A stretch of 54,840 nt of DNA from JAWXCF01 sp034440515 (GTDB lineage: Bacteria > Bacteroidota > Bacteroidia > CAILMK01), in contig JAWXCF010000044.1 in NCBI GenBank assembly GCA_034440515.1, positions 1-54,840 of the forward strand. The letters run 5' to 3'. The number at the start of each line of letters is the position of its first letter. Position 1 is the first letter of the stretch. Shown here piece by piece: positions 43,794 through 52,391 of the stretch. A program made the translations under genes and the position numbers. The notes beneath the pieces were generated by a model. That model was given only the letters and a program-made list of their open reading frames with translations. It was not told the DNA's origin and did not search any database.

Positions 43794-44972
43794 TTATAAC
43801 ACAGGGCGTTTGATTTTCTTCATCAATTCATCCCTGTACGTTTTGCCAATAGGGAGCATCTTCTCTCCTATTTGCACGTCACTACTGTGTACGGCAGTTA
43901 TTTTGTTTAAGGCTGCAATGAAACTCCTGTGAATTCTATAGAACAAATTATCTGGTAATAATTTTTCAATGACCTTTAACGGACTTAAGGTCATATAGGT
44001 TTTAGCTGCAGTATGCACTTTCACATAATTACCTAATGCCTCTACATATAGTATTGAATCAATAGGAATTCTATAAAAGCTACTTTTATCTTTTAAGAAA
44101 AAGTAGTTATCGTTTATATGAGTATTAAACTCATCATCATTATCAGGAATTATAGTTGTGGACTGTGCAGTTTTATCAGTTTTTTGCAATTGCAATTGCT
44201 CTGGGCTCAATACCCTAATAATGTAACCTGCTATATTTCCATCTGGGTTTTGAATGGAGCTAATGCTGCCGCTCACAGGAATTTGTTGTCCGTTTCTATG
44301 ACTAATGAAGCTGTTCCCATCAAATACCAAAGACTTATCGCTATAGCCTGTTAACTTAGTCTCTATAAATAACCAAGCGGGCATATCCTCAAGCGTAAGA
44401 ATTTGGTTTAAGCTGTGATTTTGCTTTTCACTCTTTCTCCAACCGCTTATTTCTTCTACTTTATTGTTAAAATAATCAATTTGCCCCTCAGCATTAATCA
44501 TCATAATTGGCACCTCAAGTACCTGAACCGCAGTAGTAAACTTATCTAAATCTTCCTTCATAGTACTGCTCTTCTTATGGTTAAAAAGGGCAATTTCTAT
44601 GGTTGTTTGTAGGTCAGATTTACGAAACGGTTTTATTAAATAACCAAAAGGATCACTTTCTTTTGCCTTTTGCACTATTTCTAAATCATTCTGGGAAGTT
44701 AGGAATATGACAGGAATATCATAATGCGTCTTTAAAGCTTTCGCCGTTTGAATGCCATCTTTGTTACCATCTATATGTATGTCCATCAGGGCAATATCTG
44801 GTCTGTTTGCATTAGCAAAAGTTAAAGCCTCTTGGTAAGACGTAGCAGTTGCACAAACTGTATAGCCCATCTTTTCCAGGCTCATTCTTAATTCTTTAGC
44901 AGTTATTTGCTCATCTTCAACTATTAAGATGTTCACTTTACCGCTTTGATTGTATGGGTTATGTTCTGGCAT
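43794..44972 (-). CDS. Response regulator, REC-PAS-LytTR
   Basis: A 393-residue transcription regulator. The receiver domain (about 8-125) has the acidic pair in IVEDEQ, the phosphoacceptor in ALMDIHIDG, the conserved Thr/Ser in FLTSQ and Lys in LIKPF. A PAS domain (about 145-260) follows: VPIMMINAEGQIDYFN. The C-terminal LytTR DNA-binding domain (about 290-393) contains YVEALGNYVKVHTAAKTYM and YRIHRSFIAALNKI. I choose ATG 44972 over in-frame GTG 44984. A PAS domain between receiver and LytTR is uncommon but known. Possible targets include its own gap. Confidence 0.85.
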   Translation of the reverse strand: MPEHNPYNQSGKVNILIVEDEQITAKELRMSLEKMGYTVCATATSYQEALTFANANRPDIALMDIHIDGNKDGIQTAKALKTHYDIPVIFLTSQNDLEIVQKAKESDPFGYLIKPFRKSDLQTTIEIALFNHKKSSTMKEDLDKFTTAVQVLEVPIMMINAEGQIDYFNNKVEEISGWRKSEKQNHSLNQILTLEDMPAWLFIETKLTGYSDKSLVFDGNSFISHRNGQQIPVSGSISSIQNPDGNIAGYIIRVLSPEQLQLQKTDKTAQSTTIIPDNDDEFNTHINDNYFFLKDKSSFYRIPIDSILYVEALGNYVKVHTAAKTYMTLSPLKVIEKLLPDNLFYRIHRSFIAALNKITAVHSSDVQIGEKMLPIGKTYRDELMKKIKRPVL

Positions 44973-45157
44973 ATAGTAATACACAAATGTAGGAATTTTA
45001 GCAACAGTACATTAAGAATTTATAAATTGCTATAGTATTACAAAACAAGGTATTAAGTTGTATACTTTTTTTTAAAGAATAATAGTTCCCTGGATTTATG
45101 ACATATATTGACTTAAAATAAATAGAGTAATGATAATTTAGTTTTCCTAATTATAAT

Positions 45158-45165
45158 TATCTTTG
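45158..45165 (+). promoter_or_regulatory. -7 box of tRNA-His
   Basis: TATCTTTG followed by C matches TAnnTTTG about 12 bases before the tRNA 5' end. Confidence 0.6.
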
Positions 45166-45177
45166 CACTTCTTTACG

Positions 45178-45251
45178 GCGACTATAGCTCAGTTGGTTAG
45201 AGCACTGGTTTGTGGTTCCAGGGGTCGTGGGTTCGAACCCCACTAGTCGCC
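45178..45251 (+). tRNA. tRNA-His (anticodon GTG)
   Basis: The acceptor GCGACTA (45178-45184) pairs with TAGTCGC (45244-45250), with C73 at 45251 facing an encoded G at -1 (45177), as expected for tRNA-His. The anticodon loop TTGTGGT gives GTG. The T arm is GTGGGTTCGAACCCCAC. Full CCA is not encoded. The base of the anticodon stem (31-39) is a T-T mismatch. Confidence 0.95.
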
Positions 45252-45349
45252 CATTAAACTCTAAGTCCTTCAATATTATCGTACTTCAGAAATCTTAACC
45301 TTTTAAGTTGCTTCTTTTTGGCAATGACGATAAGGATAAAATTTGTTTT

Positions 45350-46786
45350 TTACGAAACTTTCTGCTTCTGTTGAGAAAGAGATAAGCCTGTTTTTACTGG
45401 AAAATCTGCAGCTTTCCAGGCTGTAATTCCTCCAAATACACTGGTAACATTTTCAAATCCATTTTTCATAAGTATGCTGCCAGCAATACTACTTCTCATT
45501 CCACCACCACAAACGCAATAGATTTCTGTACTTTTATCTTTATACTCATCTAGATTTTTCTCTAATTCGCCTAAATATATATGCTTAGAGCCAGTAATAT
45601 GTCCAGAGCTAAATTCATCCAAGGTTCTTACATCAAGTACGCTAATTTGTTCACCCATTTCCATAAGGTCATTTAGCATATGAACACTTACATTAGGCAA
45701 ATAAGTAAAGTCTTCTCCTTGATTAGCCCAAGCAGTAATATTTGGACTTAAGTAAGAATCAACTTGATCTAGACCTACCCTAACCAAGGCTTGCCAACAT
45801 TTTCTTACATCACTTTCATCATCAACTATTAAGTTAATATCTTGATCATAAGGTAATATCCAAGCAGCCCAAAAGCCTAATTGGTCTATTGTTCCGATAT
45901 TAATGCTGTCATATATGTGACTACCACCAAAGCTAAGAGGTTCTCTTACATCAATTACTATTTCTTGTTCTTCTACTTTTTTAGCAAATTCTTTTACTGA
46001 AAGTGGTTGCGGCTTTTTCTTACCCTCTAGCAAGTTTGGACCATCACTATTTATCTGCTTCATTCGCAAATAATATTGTGGGAAATAAGGAGAAGAAGTC
46101 AATAATCTTGATATGAAATCTGCCTCACTTAGTTCTTTACTTAAATAAGGATTACTTGTGCGCTCTACTCCAATAGTTGAGCTATTAGCCTTAGACAATC
46201 CTGCACCACATAATGAACCTGCACCGTGCGCAGGATATACCACTAATCCATCAGCCAAGGCAGGAATATGCCTCTGAATACTGTTATACATAGACTTAGC
46301 TAAATGATCTTTATTACCTTCACCTAATAGGTCTGGCCTACCAACACTGCCTATAAATAAGAAATCTCCTGAAAATATGGCAATAGGATTATCATTTCCA
46401 GCTTCAAATGCTAAAAATGAAATGTGCTCTGGTGTGTGTCCTGGAGTGTGTAGTACTTGAAGGTGATGTTTACCCACTTGTATTATATCGCCTTCACGTA
46501 CATTATTATGTTTAAATTGATATTGATATACTTCATTTTCATCGTACGCTGATAAATAAACCTCTGCCCCAACTCTGTGTGCAAGTTCTAGCGTGCCACT
46601 TGCAAAGTCAGCGTGTATGTGTGTCTCTGTTGCGAAAGCTAATTTTAGCCTATGCTCAGCAACATATTCAATATACGTTTTTACGTCTCTTTCTGCATCT
46701 ATTACTATTGCAATTCCCTCTTCCTTATCGGCTACTAGGTAAGAATAGTGCGCCAATCCTTTCGCTTCAAACTGCTGAATTATCAT
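45350..46786 (-). CDS. Persulfide dioxygenase-rhodanese fusion (CstB-like)
   Basis: A 478-residue protein. The N-terminal MBL domain has THIHADFASG, HTPGHTPEHISF and IFSGDFLFIGSVGRPDL, typical of ETHE1-type persulfide dioxygenases with mononuclear iron. Two rhodanese domains follow. The first (about 275-365) begins VIDVREPLSF but lacks the active-site Cys; the second (about 375-470) has VLDVRTLDEFSSGHI and an active CVCGGGMRSS loop. It would oxidise persulfides to sulfite or thiosulfate, detoxifying sulfide. Related to CstB of Staphylococcus. Confidence 0.85.
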   Translation of the reverse strand: MIIQQFEAKGLAHYSYLVADKEEGIAIVIDAERDVKTYIEYVAEHRLKLAFATETHIHADFASGTLELAHRVGAEVYLSAYDENEVYQYQFKHNNVREGDIIQVGKHHLQVLHTPGHTPEHISFLAFEAGNDNPIAIFSGDFLFIGSVGRPDLLGEGNKDHLAKSMYNSIQRHIPALADGLVVYPAHGAGSLCGAGLSKANSSTIGVERTSNPYLSKELSEADFISRLLTSSPYFPQYYLRMKQINSDGPNLLEGKKKPQPLSVKEFAKKVEEQEIVIDVREPLSFGGSHIYDSINIGTIDQLGFWAAWILPYDQDINLIVDDESDVRKCWQALVRVGLDQVDSYLSPNITAWANQGEDFTYLPNVSVHMLNDLMEMGEQISVLDVRTLDEFSSGHITGSKHIYLGELEKNLDEYKDKSTEIYCVCGGGMRSSIAGSILMKNGFENVTSVFGGITAWKAADFPVKTGLSLSQQKQKVS

Positions 46787-46873
46787 ATCAAATATTTATA
46801 GTACAAATATCCACAATATTAATAAAGCATCATAATTTTATTGGCTTATCTAATTAATTGTATTTTTGTAAGT

Positions 46874-47452
46874 ATGAAAATTAAGATACTCTTTTCAATT
46901 ACCCTGTTATCTGGGATACTAATATTGCCTGCCTGCGGTGAGCAAAAAAATAAAGTAGAAAATACTGAAAATGTTGCTGAAAAATCTGATACAACAAATG
47001 ATGATATAATGCCTAGAATGCACGAAGGCAATACAGAGTCTATGTGGGATGCCTATGTAGATATTAAAAATGCATTGGCTTGGGATAGTATGAGTCTAGC
47101 AGCAAGCGAAGCAAAGCACTTATCTAAGCTAACAATGACTACTCAACAGAACAAACTGAAAAATGTAGCTAATTGGGATAAAAATCAAAAGCTAATAATA
47201 GAACACACAGATGCCATTGCAGTTGCTAAAGATATAAAAGAGCAAAGAAAACATTTTGAAATGTTAAGCCAAGCTTTTGCCACAACAATTAAAGATAATG
47301 GATTAATACACGAAGCAGCTTATACTCAATTTTGCCCTATGGCAAATGATGGAAAAGGTGCAAATTGGATAGCAGAGGATAGTGTAATTAGAAATCCATA
47401 CTTTGGTGCAGAAATGCGCAACTGTGGTGAGGTGCAAGGCAATAAGTTTTAG
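46874..47452 (+). CDS. DUF3347 lipoprotein, possible copper binding
   Basis: A 192-residue lipoprotein. The lipobox LPAC follows the signal. The DUF3347 domain is recognised by YVDIKNALAWD, an FEMLSQAF helix, then QFCPMANDGKGANW and NPYFGAEMRNCGEV. Conserved Cys, Met and His in these motifs fit metal binding, and the family is often found beside copper-efflux genes, though none is adjacent here. I choose ATG 46874; a TATTTTTG box sits only 6 bases upstream, so any promoter there would give an almost leaderless message. Confidence 0.8.
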   Translation: MKIKILFSITLLSGILILPACGEQKNKVENTENVAEKSDTTNDDIMPRMHEGNTESMWDAYVDIKNALAWDSMSLAASEAKHLSKLTMTTQQNKLKNVANWDKNQKLIIEHTDAIAVAKDIKEQRKHFEMLSQAFATTIKDNGLIHEAAYTQFCPMANDGKGANWIAEDSVIRNPYFGAEMRNCGEVQGNKF

Positions 47453-47472
47453 AGTACTTTCATATTAGATAT

Positions 47473-47510
47473 AAAAAGCCTATTATGAAAAAACATAGTA
47501 GGTTTTTTTT
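47473..47510 (+). terminator. Intrinsic terminator of DUF3347 gene
   Basis: CCTATTATG (47479-47487) pairs with CATAGTAGG (47494-47502) with one G-T pair, then eight Ts. Confidence 0.85.
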
Positions 47511-47569
47511 ATGTTAAAATTTATTCATCATCAAGTCTAAATCGTAATCCAATCTATACTATATATCTA

Positions 47570-48280
47570 ATGACGCAACATTCTGACCATCATCATCATA
47601 ACGAATACCATAGTAAAGGAAGCGAAACTATACAAGACATCGTAATTGGTATGAGCGATGGTCTGACGGTACCATTTGCCTTAGCTGCAGGTATAAGTGG
47701 CGCAGTAAATACAAATGATCTGGTAATTACAGCAGGGTTGGCAGAAATAGCTGCAGGTGCTATTGCAATGGGATTAGGTGGATATTTGGCTGCTAAAAGT
47801 GCGAGAGAGCATTATTTATCTGAACGAAAACGAGAAGAGTGGGAAGTAATTCATAAGCCGCAAGCTGAAGAAGATGAAATTATTCTAATAATGGCTGAAT
47901 ATGGTGTATCTGCACAAGATAGTGCGCCCCTAGTAAATGCTTTGAAAAAAAATCATAAGGCTTGGGTTGACTTTATGATGAGATTTGAATTAGGCTTAGA
48001 TGAACCACACCCTAAGCGTAGTTTTATTTCTGGAGCAACAATTGCTGGAAGTTATATAGCAGGAGGCTTAGTTCCTATGGCACCTTATTTTTTCACTGAA
48101 TCTAATAATGAAGGACTATATTTCAGTATTTTAACTACAGGATTGGCGCTTATTATCTTTGGTTTCTTTAAGGGGAGAGCTACTGGAGTTACACCTTGGA
48201 AAAGTAGCTTACAGACCTTTATGATAGGTGGTGCTGCGGCAGGTGCAGCATACTTTATCGCATTTCAGTTAAGCAGATAA
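47570..48280 (+). CDS. VIT1/CCC1-family Fe2+/Mn2+ transporter
   Basis: A 236-residue integral membrane protein of the vacuolar iron transporter family. A His-rich N-terminus (HSDHHHHNEYHSK) may bind metal. The first helix DIVIGMSDGLTVPFALAAG and the second AGLAEIAAGAIAMGLGGYLAAKSAR (key part GAIAMGLGGYLA) are family hallmarks, with at least three more helices at the C-terminal end. It would export or store ferrous iron or manganese. It converges on hsp20 and shares a hairpin with it. Confidence 0.88.
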   Translation: MTQHSDHHHHNEYHSKGSETIQDIVIGMSDGLTVPFALAAGISGAVNTNDLVITAGLAEIAAGAIAMGLGGYLAAKSAREHYLSERKREEWEVIHKPQAEEDEIILIMAEYGVSAQDSAPLVNALKKNHKAWVDFMMRFELGLDEPHPKRSFISGATIAGSYIAGGLVPMAPYFFTESNNEGLYFSILTTGLALIIFGFFKGRATGVTPWKSSLQTFMIGGAAAGAAYFIAFQLSR

Positions 48281-48321
48281 GATTAAAACAACTCACAGTA
48301 AATTTTTACTATTTACTTATT

Positions 48322-48364
48322 AAGATAAGGGGCAATAATAATATGATATCAACCCCTTATCTTT
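48322..48364. terminator. Bidirectional hairpin between convergent genes
   Basis: AAGATAAGGGG (48322-48332) and CCCCTTATCTT (48353-48363) are perfect 11-base arms with a 20-base loop. It sits between the transporter and hsp20, which are convergent. T runs are short on both sides. Confidence 0.65.
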
Positions 48365-48380
48365 AAACCTTTTCTCAGAA

Positions 48381-48839
48381 TTATTTAATCTCTATTTGCT
48401 TCACAATTTTTTGGGCCTCTTCCTTTTTAGGTAAGGTTAAGTTAAGAATTCCATCAGCATAGGTCGCATCTATCTCATTTACATTGATATCATCACCTAT
48501 ATTGAAACTACGGCTAAATGATTTTTTCGAAAACTCTCTCTTAATCCAGTTTTTCTTGTCAGCCTCAGTTTCAGTTTCATCGGTATGTTCATAACTAATG
48601 GTTAAATTATTACCCGATAAGTTAATTTTGAAGTCTTCTTTTGCTAAACCGGGTGCTACAAATTGCAATTCATAGGCGTCTTGAGATTCCTTAATGTTAA
48701 CTGGTATATTTGATTTTTGTTGGCTTTTGCCACCCCATAAGTCAGATTCTACAACATTTCCCATATTGTTTTGAATTACTGAATCTATAAAGTGAGTTAA
48801 TGGGTGATTTCTAAAGTCTTTTCTTGATGTGTACGTCAT
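48381..48839 (-). CDS. Hsp20/alpha-crystallin small heat-shock protein
   Basis: A 152-residue small heat-shock chaperone. The alpha-crystallin domain includes VNIKESQDAYELQFVAPGL, FKINLSGNNLTISYEH, FSRSFNIGDDINVNEIDATYADGIL (key FSRSFNIGDD, YADGILNLTLPK). The C-terminal IVKQIEIK carries an I-x-I-like tail. It binds unfolding proteins in the cytoplasm. The upstream gap (48840-49018) has no clear -7 box. Confidence 0.93.
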   Translation of the reverse strand: MTYTSRKDFRNHPLTHFIDSVIQNNMGNVVESDLWGGKSQQKSNIPVNIKESQDAYELQFVAPGLAKEDFKINLSGNNLTISYEHTDETETEADKKNWIKREFSKKSFSRSFNIGDDINVNEIDATYADGILNLTLPKKEEAQKIVKQIEIK

Positions 48840-49018
48840 AATAATTGTTTTTAAGTTGTTAAAAGATCATTCTTTGTAATGCATATACGCAAGCGGAATA
48901 CCATTTAAGTGTAATAGAAAAGATGTCAAATGACAGATACAAAACTTCCGATTTGCTGACAATAGGTATTTTTATTTTGATCAAAATGTCAAAATATTAT
49001 GACACTGATGTCAATATA

Positions 49019-49062
49019 AAATTTACAATAAAAGCACCATTAGGTGCTTTTATTGTAAATTT
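49019..49062. terminator. Perfect 20-bp-arm hairpin
   Basis: Arms 49019-49038 and 49043-49062 are perfect complements around loop ATTA, with GC-richer core AGCACC/GGTGCT and TTTTATT on each strand. It lies 17 bases beyond the stop of the SnoaL-like gene and should act as its terminator, possibly in both directions. Confidence 0.75.
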
Positions 49063-49079
49063 GAATATGTAAGTAATTA

Positions 49080-49445
49080 CTAGTAAAAGAATTGCTCTTT
49101 CACTATTTTACCTTCCTTTACCTCATATAAAGCGATTTCCTCCATTTGCATACGAGGTTGGCCTTTCATCTTAATATCCATACCCATAGGTACTGTAAAA
49201 AAATTTCCAACTACTTGAGGCTCTTTGCTCCAACCACCGTGCATTTCTTCAACCATTTCATTAAAAACTTTACCCTTTTCATTTATTGCTTCTAGACCTT
49301 GAACGCTGTTCAAACCAGGTACGTTTTGGGTGTGTTCAGGTTCAATGCTAACTGCATCGGTGTGAAAAAATTCATCTCTGATAGCTTGAAAATTTCCTTG
49401 TTGCGCTAATTCGTGGTAACGATTTGCTAAGTCTTGTGTTGTCAT
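49080..49445 (-). CDS. SnoaL-like (NTF2-fold) protein
   Basis: A 121-residue NTF2-fold protein of the SnoaL-like type. It starts with a helical LANRYHELAQQGNFQAIRDEFFHTDAVSIEP segment (key ANRYHELA, DEFF), then GLEAINEKGKVFNEMVEEM and ends with strands MEEIALYEVKEGKIVKEQFFY. It could be a small-molecule-binding or isomerase protein; no ligand is readable. It stands alone between hsp20 and a DUF1801 gene. Confidence 0.75.
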   Translation of the reverse strand: MTTQDLANRYHELAQQGNFQAIRDEFFHTDAVSIEPEHTQNVPGLNSVQGLEAINEKGKVFNEMVEEMHGGWSKEPQVVGNFFTVPMGMDIKMKGQPRMQMEEIALYEVKEGKIVKEQFFY

Positions 49446-49622
49446 TATGATAGTTAAAAAAAAGTGATATGTATTACTTTTTAGTTATTTAACCTTTTCG
49501 TAATCAAAAAAAAATACTTTATAAAAAATATCAATAAGTAAGGATTTAGTTTGATGGATAATTAAACTAAAAATACCAAACAAAGTACCGTATATTTTAT
49601 TTTTTTTTAAATTCGAATAACT

Positions 49623-50033
49623 ATGAACACAAATTCAATGAATACTGACATCTTAAATTTCATTAATTCTATTAATGATGAACTGAAAAAACAAGATTCC
49701 TTGGCTCTAATTTCAATTATGTCAGAAATATCAGGCGAAGTTGCTACTCTCTATCCAGAAAATCAAATAGGATTTGGCATCTATAACTATGAATATGCAA
49801 GTGGATTTAAAGGCAGCTCCTATAGAATAGGTTTTGCCCCCAGAAAGGATAAATTTAGCCTATACCTAAGTTGCCATTCCGAAAGAGAAGAAGAATTACT
49901 GCAAAAGTTGGGTAAGTACAAAAAAGCAGTTAGTTGTATATATTTTAAGCGTTTAGCAGATTTAGATCTAGATATACTTAAACAAATGATACAAGAGAGT
50001 TTTGACCTAATAGCTGATACTAATCCAAAATAG
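49623..50033 (+). CDS. DUF1801 (YdhG-like) protein
   Basis: A 136-residue protein with a DUF1801-like pattern: an N-terminal helix, then MSEISGEVATLYPENQIGFG, YEYASGFKGSSYRIGFAPRKDKFSLYL (key GFGIYNYEY, GFAPRKDKFSLY) and LGKYKKAVSCIYFKRLADLD. The beta-barrel fold resembles iron chaperone frataxin-like folds. Function is unknown. An alternative start MNTD (49638) would shorten it by 5 residues. Confidence 0.8.
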   Translation: MNTNSMNTDILNFINSINDELKKQDSLALISIMSEISGEVATLYPENQIGFGIYNYEYASGFKGSSYRIGFAPRKDKFSLYLSCHSEREEELLQKLGKYKKAVSCIYFKRLADLDLDILKQMIQESFDLIADTNPK

Positions 50034-50164
50034 TTAATTTTCATAATTTGTATTAAAAAAATACTAAACACAATGCAGATAGGGACATTGAAAACCAAAT
50101 TGTCTGCCATTTGTCTTAACATACACTGTGATTTAAATTATAGATAGCAGTAGATTTATAATAT

Positions 50165-51220
50165 ATGCCGAATATAGCAGCAGTAGCCACCATACAGTTT
50201 CAAAATAAAATATCGCAAGAAGAAGTTAAAAAACATTCAAAAGATTTATTTCTAGAAAACTTCCCCCAAGTCGAAAGAATGTTAGCTGCATTTGACAACA
50301 CAGAAATCAAGACTAGAAATTTCTGCAAACCATTAAGCTACTATGCAGGCGATCAAAGCTTTGAGCAACGCAACAATGATTATATTAATCTTTCCGTAGA
50401 ATATACTAGCAATGCTATTACCGAAGCTTCCAATAAAGCTGGTTTTATACTGTCTGACCTAACCGATATAGTATTTGTATCTTCAACCGGATTGGCAACA
50501 CCCAGTATAGACGCCCTGCTAATAAATAAATTAAGACTAAGTCCATATTTAGGTAGAACACCCATTTGGGGGCTTGGCTGCGGTGGGGGTGTATCTGGTT
50601 TAGCCAAAGTAAATGCCATAGCTAAAGCGAATCCAAAGGCGATTGTTGTATTTGTTTGCGTAGAATTATGCTCACTTACACTGATAAAAACAGACTATAG
50701 CAAGTCAAACTTTATTGGTTCTAGTTTATTCTCAGACGGTGTATCTGCTGCCATTATATTAGGAGACGAAATAACTAAGGAACCTAAAATAAGTATAGTT
50801 AACTGCTGTAGCAAATTATATTATGATACCATAGACATAATGGGCTGGGAATTTCAAGATGCAGGTTTTAAAGTAGTGTTTTCTAAAGATATACCTAGTT
50901 TTATTCACGAAAATATCAAAAATGATATTGATGATTTTCTTCAAGTTAACGGATTAACTATTGACGATATTAAAAATTTTATATTTCACCCTGGCGGCAA
51001 AAAAGTAATAGATGCCTATAATTCATCATTAGATTTAAAAGATGTTGATTTACAATATACTGCCCAAATAATGCAGGAAAATGGGAATATGTCTAGCGCA
51101 ACAGTAATTTATGTATTAGAGCGATTTATGTCTGCGGGTTACGAACCAGGATATGGTTTAATGCTGGCTATGGGTCCAGGATTTAGCAGCGAAATGATAT
51201 TATTAAAAATGAATGCCTAA
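50165..51220 (+). CDS. Type III polyketide synthase (chalcone synthase family)
   Basis: A 351-residue thiolase-fold synthase that extends acyl-CoA with malonyl-CoA. Catalytic Cys is in GLGCGGGVSG (about residue 139), His in FIFHPGGKKV (about 278) and Asn in NGNMSSATV (about 311), so the triad is complete. The region between has a longer N-terminus and a sequence of the bacterial alkylpyrone/resorcinol type. The following ICMT-like gene overlaps by 8 bases, resembling BpsA-BpsB of Bacillus and SrsA-SrsB of Streptomyces. Product is predicted to be an alkylpyrone or alkylresorcinol-like lipid, which is inference. Confidence 0.85.
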   Translation: MPNIAAVATIQFQNKISQEEVKKHSKDLFLENFPQVERMLAAFDNTEIKTRNFCKPLSYYAGDQSFEQRNNDYINLSVEYTSNAITEASNKAGFILSDLTDIVFVSSTGLATPSIDALLINKLRLSPYLGRTPIWGLGCGGGVSGLAKVNAIAKANPKAIVVFVCVELCSLTLIKTDYSKSNFIGSSLFSDGVSAAIILGDEITKEPKISIVNCCSKLYYDTIDIMGWEFQDAGFKVVFSKDIPSFIHENIKNDIDDFLQVNGLTIDDIKNFIFHPGGKKVIDAYNSSLDLKDVDLQYTAQIMQENGNMSSATVIYVLERFMSAGYEPGYGLMLAMGPGFSSEMILLKMNA

Positions 51221-51707
51221 AATAGACTTCCTCATTTTCATTTCTTTTCTAGTCTTTGTACGGCTTTCCGAATTGGTTGTCGCTAAGCGGAATGAGGCTT
51301 GGATACGGAAACAAGGTGCCGTAGAATATGGCAAAGAGCATTACCCTTTTATGATAGCCTTGCATACTCTATTTATAGTTTCAATTATTATTGAATACTT
51401 ATTGCGGATAACTGAAATTGACTACATATTCCTAGCATTGTTCTTGATTCTGATAAGTCTAAAGATAATAGTCATCAGTACATTAGGGAAGTATTGGAAT
51501 ACCAAAATACTAAGAATTCCAAATCTAAACCTAGTTAGCCGAGGGATATATAGGTATATTAAACATCCAAACTATGTGATTGTAGTTTTAGAAATTATAT
51601 GCATTCCTATGATTTTTCATTTGTACTACACTGCATTAATATTTAGCTTACTAAATGCAGCAATGCTCTATGTAAGAATATCTGTTGAAAATAAAGCTTT
51701 GAATTAA
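51213..51707 (+). CDS. ICMT-like membrane methyltransferase
   Basis: A 164-residue membrane protein of the isoprenylcysteine carboxyl methyltransferase family. Several hydrophobic helices surround the SAM-binding region, with GIYRYIKHPNYVIVVLEI as the family hallmark. It overlaps the polyketide synthase by 8 bases. In Bacillus BpsB, a protein of this kind methylates the alkylpyrone made by the synthase, so O-methylation of the polyketide is the likely role. Confidence 0.82.
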   Translation: MPKIDFLIFISFLVFVRLSELVVAKRNEAWIRKQGAVEYGKEHYPFMIALHTLFIVSIIIEYLLRITEIDYIFLALFLILISLKIIVISTLGKYWNTKILRIPNLNLVSRGIYRYIKHPNYVIVVLEIICIPMIFHLYYTALIFSLLNAAMLYVRISVENKALN

Positions 51708-51716
51708 TAAGTAAAA

Positions 51717-52094
51717 CTACTCAGTTGCCGAATAAGTAACTATGTCTATACCAATGCCATTTGGGTCAACAATAGTAAAATGCTTATCCCCCCAAGGTTC
51801 TTGCCTTAACTCTGTTTCAATTGGAATATTTCTAGCATTAAACTCAACATAGTATTTATCAACATCATCTACTTCTAAGGTTAAGTACACACCTTGACCA
51901 GTAAACTCAGATTGAAATATAGGTCTCTGACTTGGGTGTTTAGGCAATAGAAAACTTAACTCTGATAGCATATTGGGAGTTTCTAAGAGTATATAAAATT
52001 CGTTCTCAAATTTGACCTTAAATTCTAGTACCTCTGTATAGAATTTTTTAGTTTCCTCTATTTTGTAGGTTATAATTCCAGCATTCAGTTTCAT
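51717..52094 (-). CDS. VOC-family (glyoxalase/dioxygenase-like) protein
   Basis: A 125-residue vicinal-oxygen-chelate protein. The pattern is ITYKIEETKKFYTEVLEFKVKF, then GVYLTLEVDDVDKYY and a final WGDKHFTIVDPNGIGIDIV (key GDKHFTIVDPNG). Metal ligands usual in glyoxalase I are not all obvious, and a role in antibiotic or aldehyde resistance cannot be claimed. It stands alone, convergent with the polyketide operon. Confidence 0.8.
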   Translation of the reverse strand: MKLNAGIITYKIEETKKFYTEVLEFKVKFENEFYILLETPNMLSELSFLLPKHPSQRPIFQSEFTGQGVYLTLEVDDVDKYYVEFNARNIPIETELRQEPWGDKHFTIVDPNGIGIDIVTYSATE

Positions 52095-52391
52095 ATCTGA
52101 TTAATGTTTTTGATTATTCAACTATGACATTAGTAACGCTTTAACAAGTGGTAAGGTTTTAAGGACTTGTATGACCAGCTTTTAATAATTAGGTGAAATC
52201 GCGATTACATATACCAATTAATTAATATTAATCCTACTATTTATTTACTCTAGTTGATGATTCCACAACAATACAGATTGTCACATTGATTGGTGCGAAC
52301 AATTAACTGATAAATTTATTGTCCCATTGGTAACGTAAAAAGTATTGTTACTGCATTAATTTAAATTCTTTGAGTAGCAAGTAGCAAACAA
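52095..52391. other. Non-coding stretch
   Basis: About 300 AT-rich bases between two minus-strand genes. I see no reading frame, hairpin or RNA gene in it. Confidence 0.5.

Noticed and set aside
44984..44991. Minus-strand TACATTTG as promoter of the response regulator
   Set aside because: It overlaps the alternative GTG start and leaves only about 6 bases of leader; evidence is too weak to list.
46861..46868. TATTTTTG as promoter of the DUF3347 gene
   Set aside because: It lies only 6 bases before the ATG, so the transcript would be nearly leaderless; kept only as a remark.
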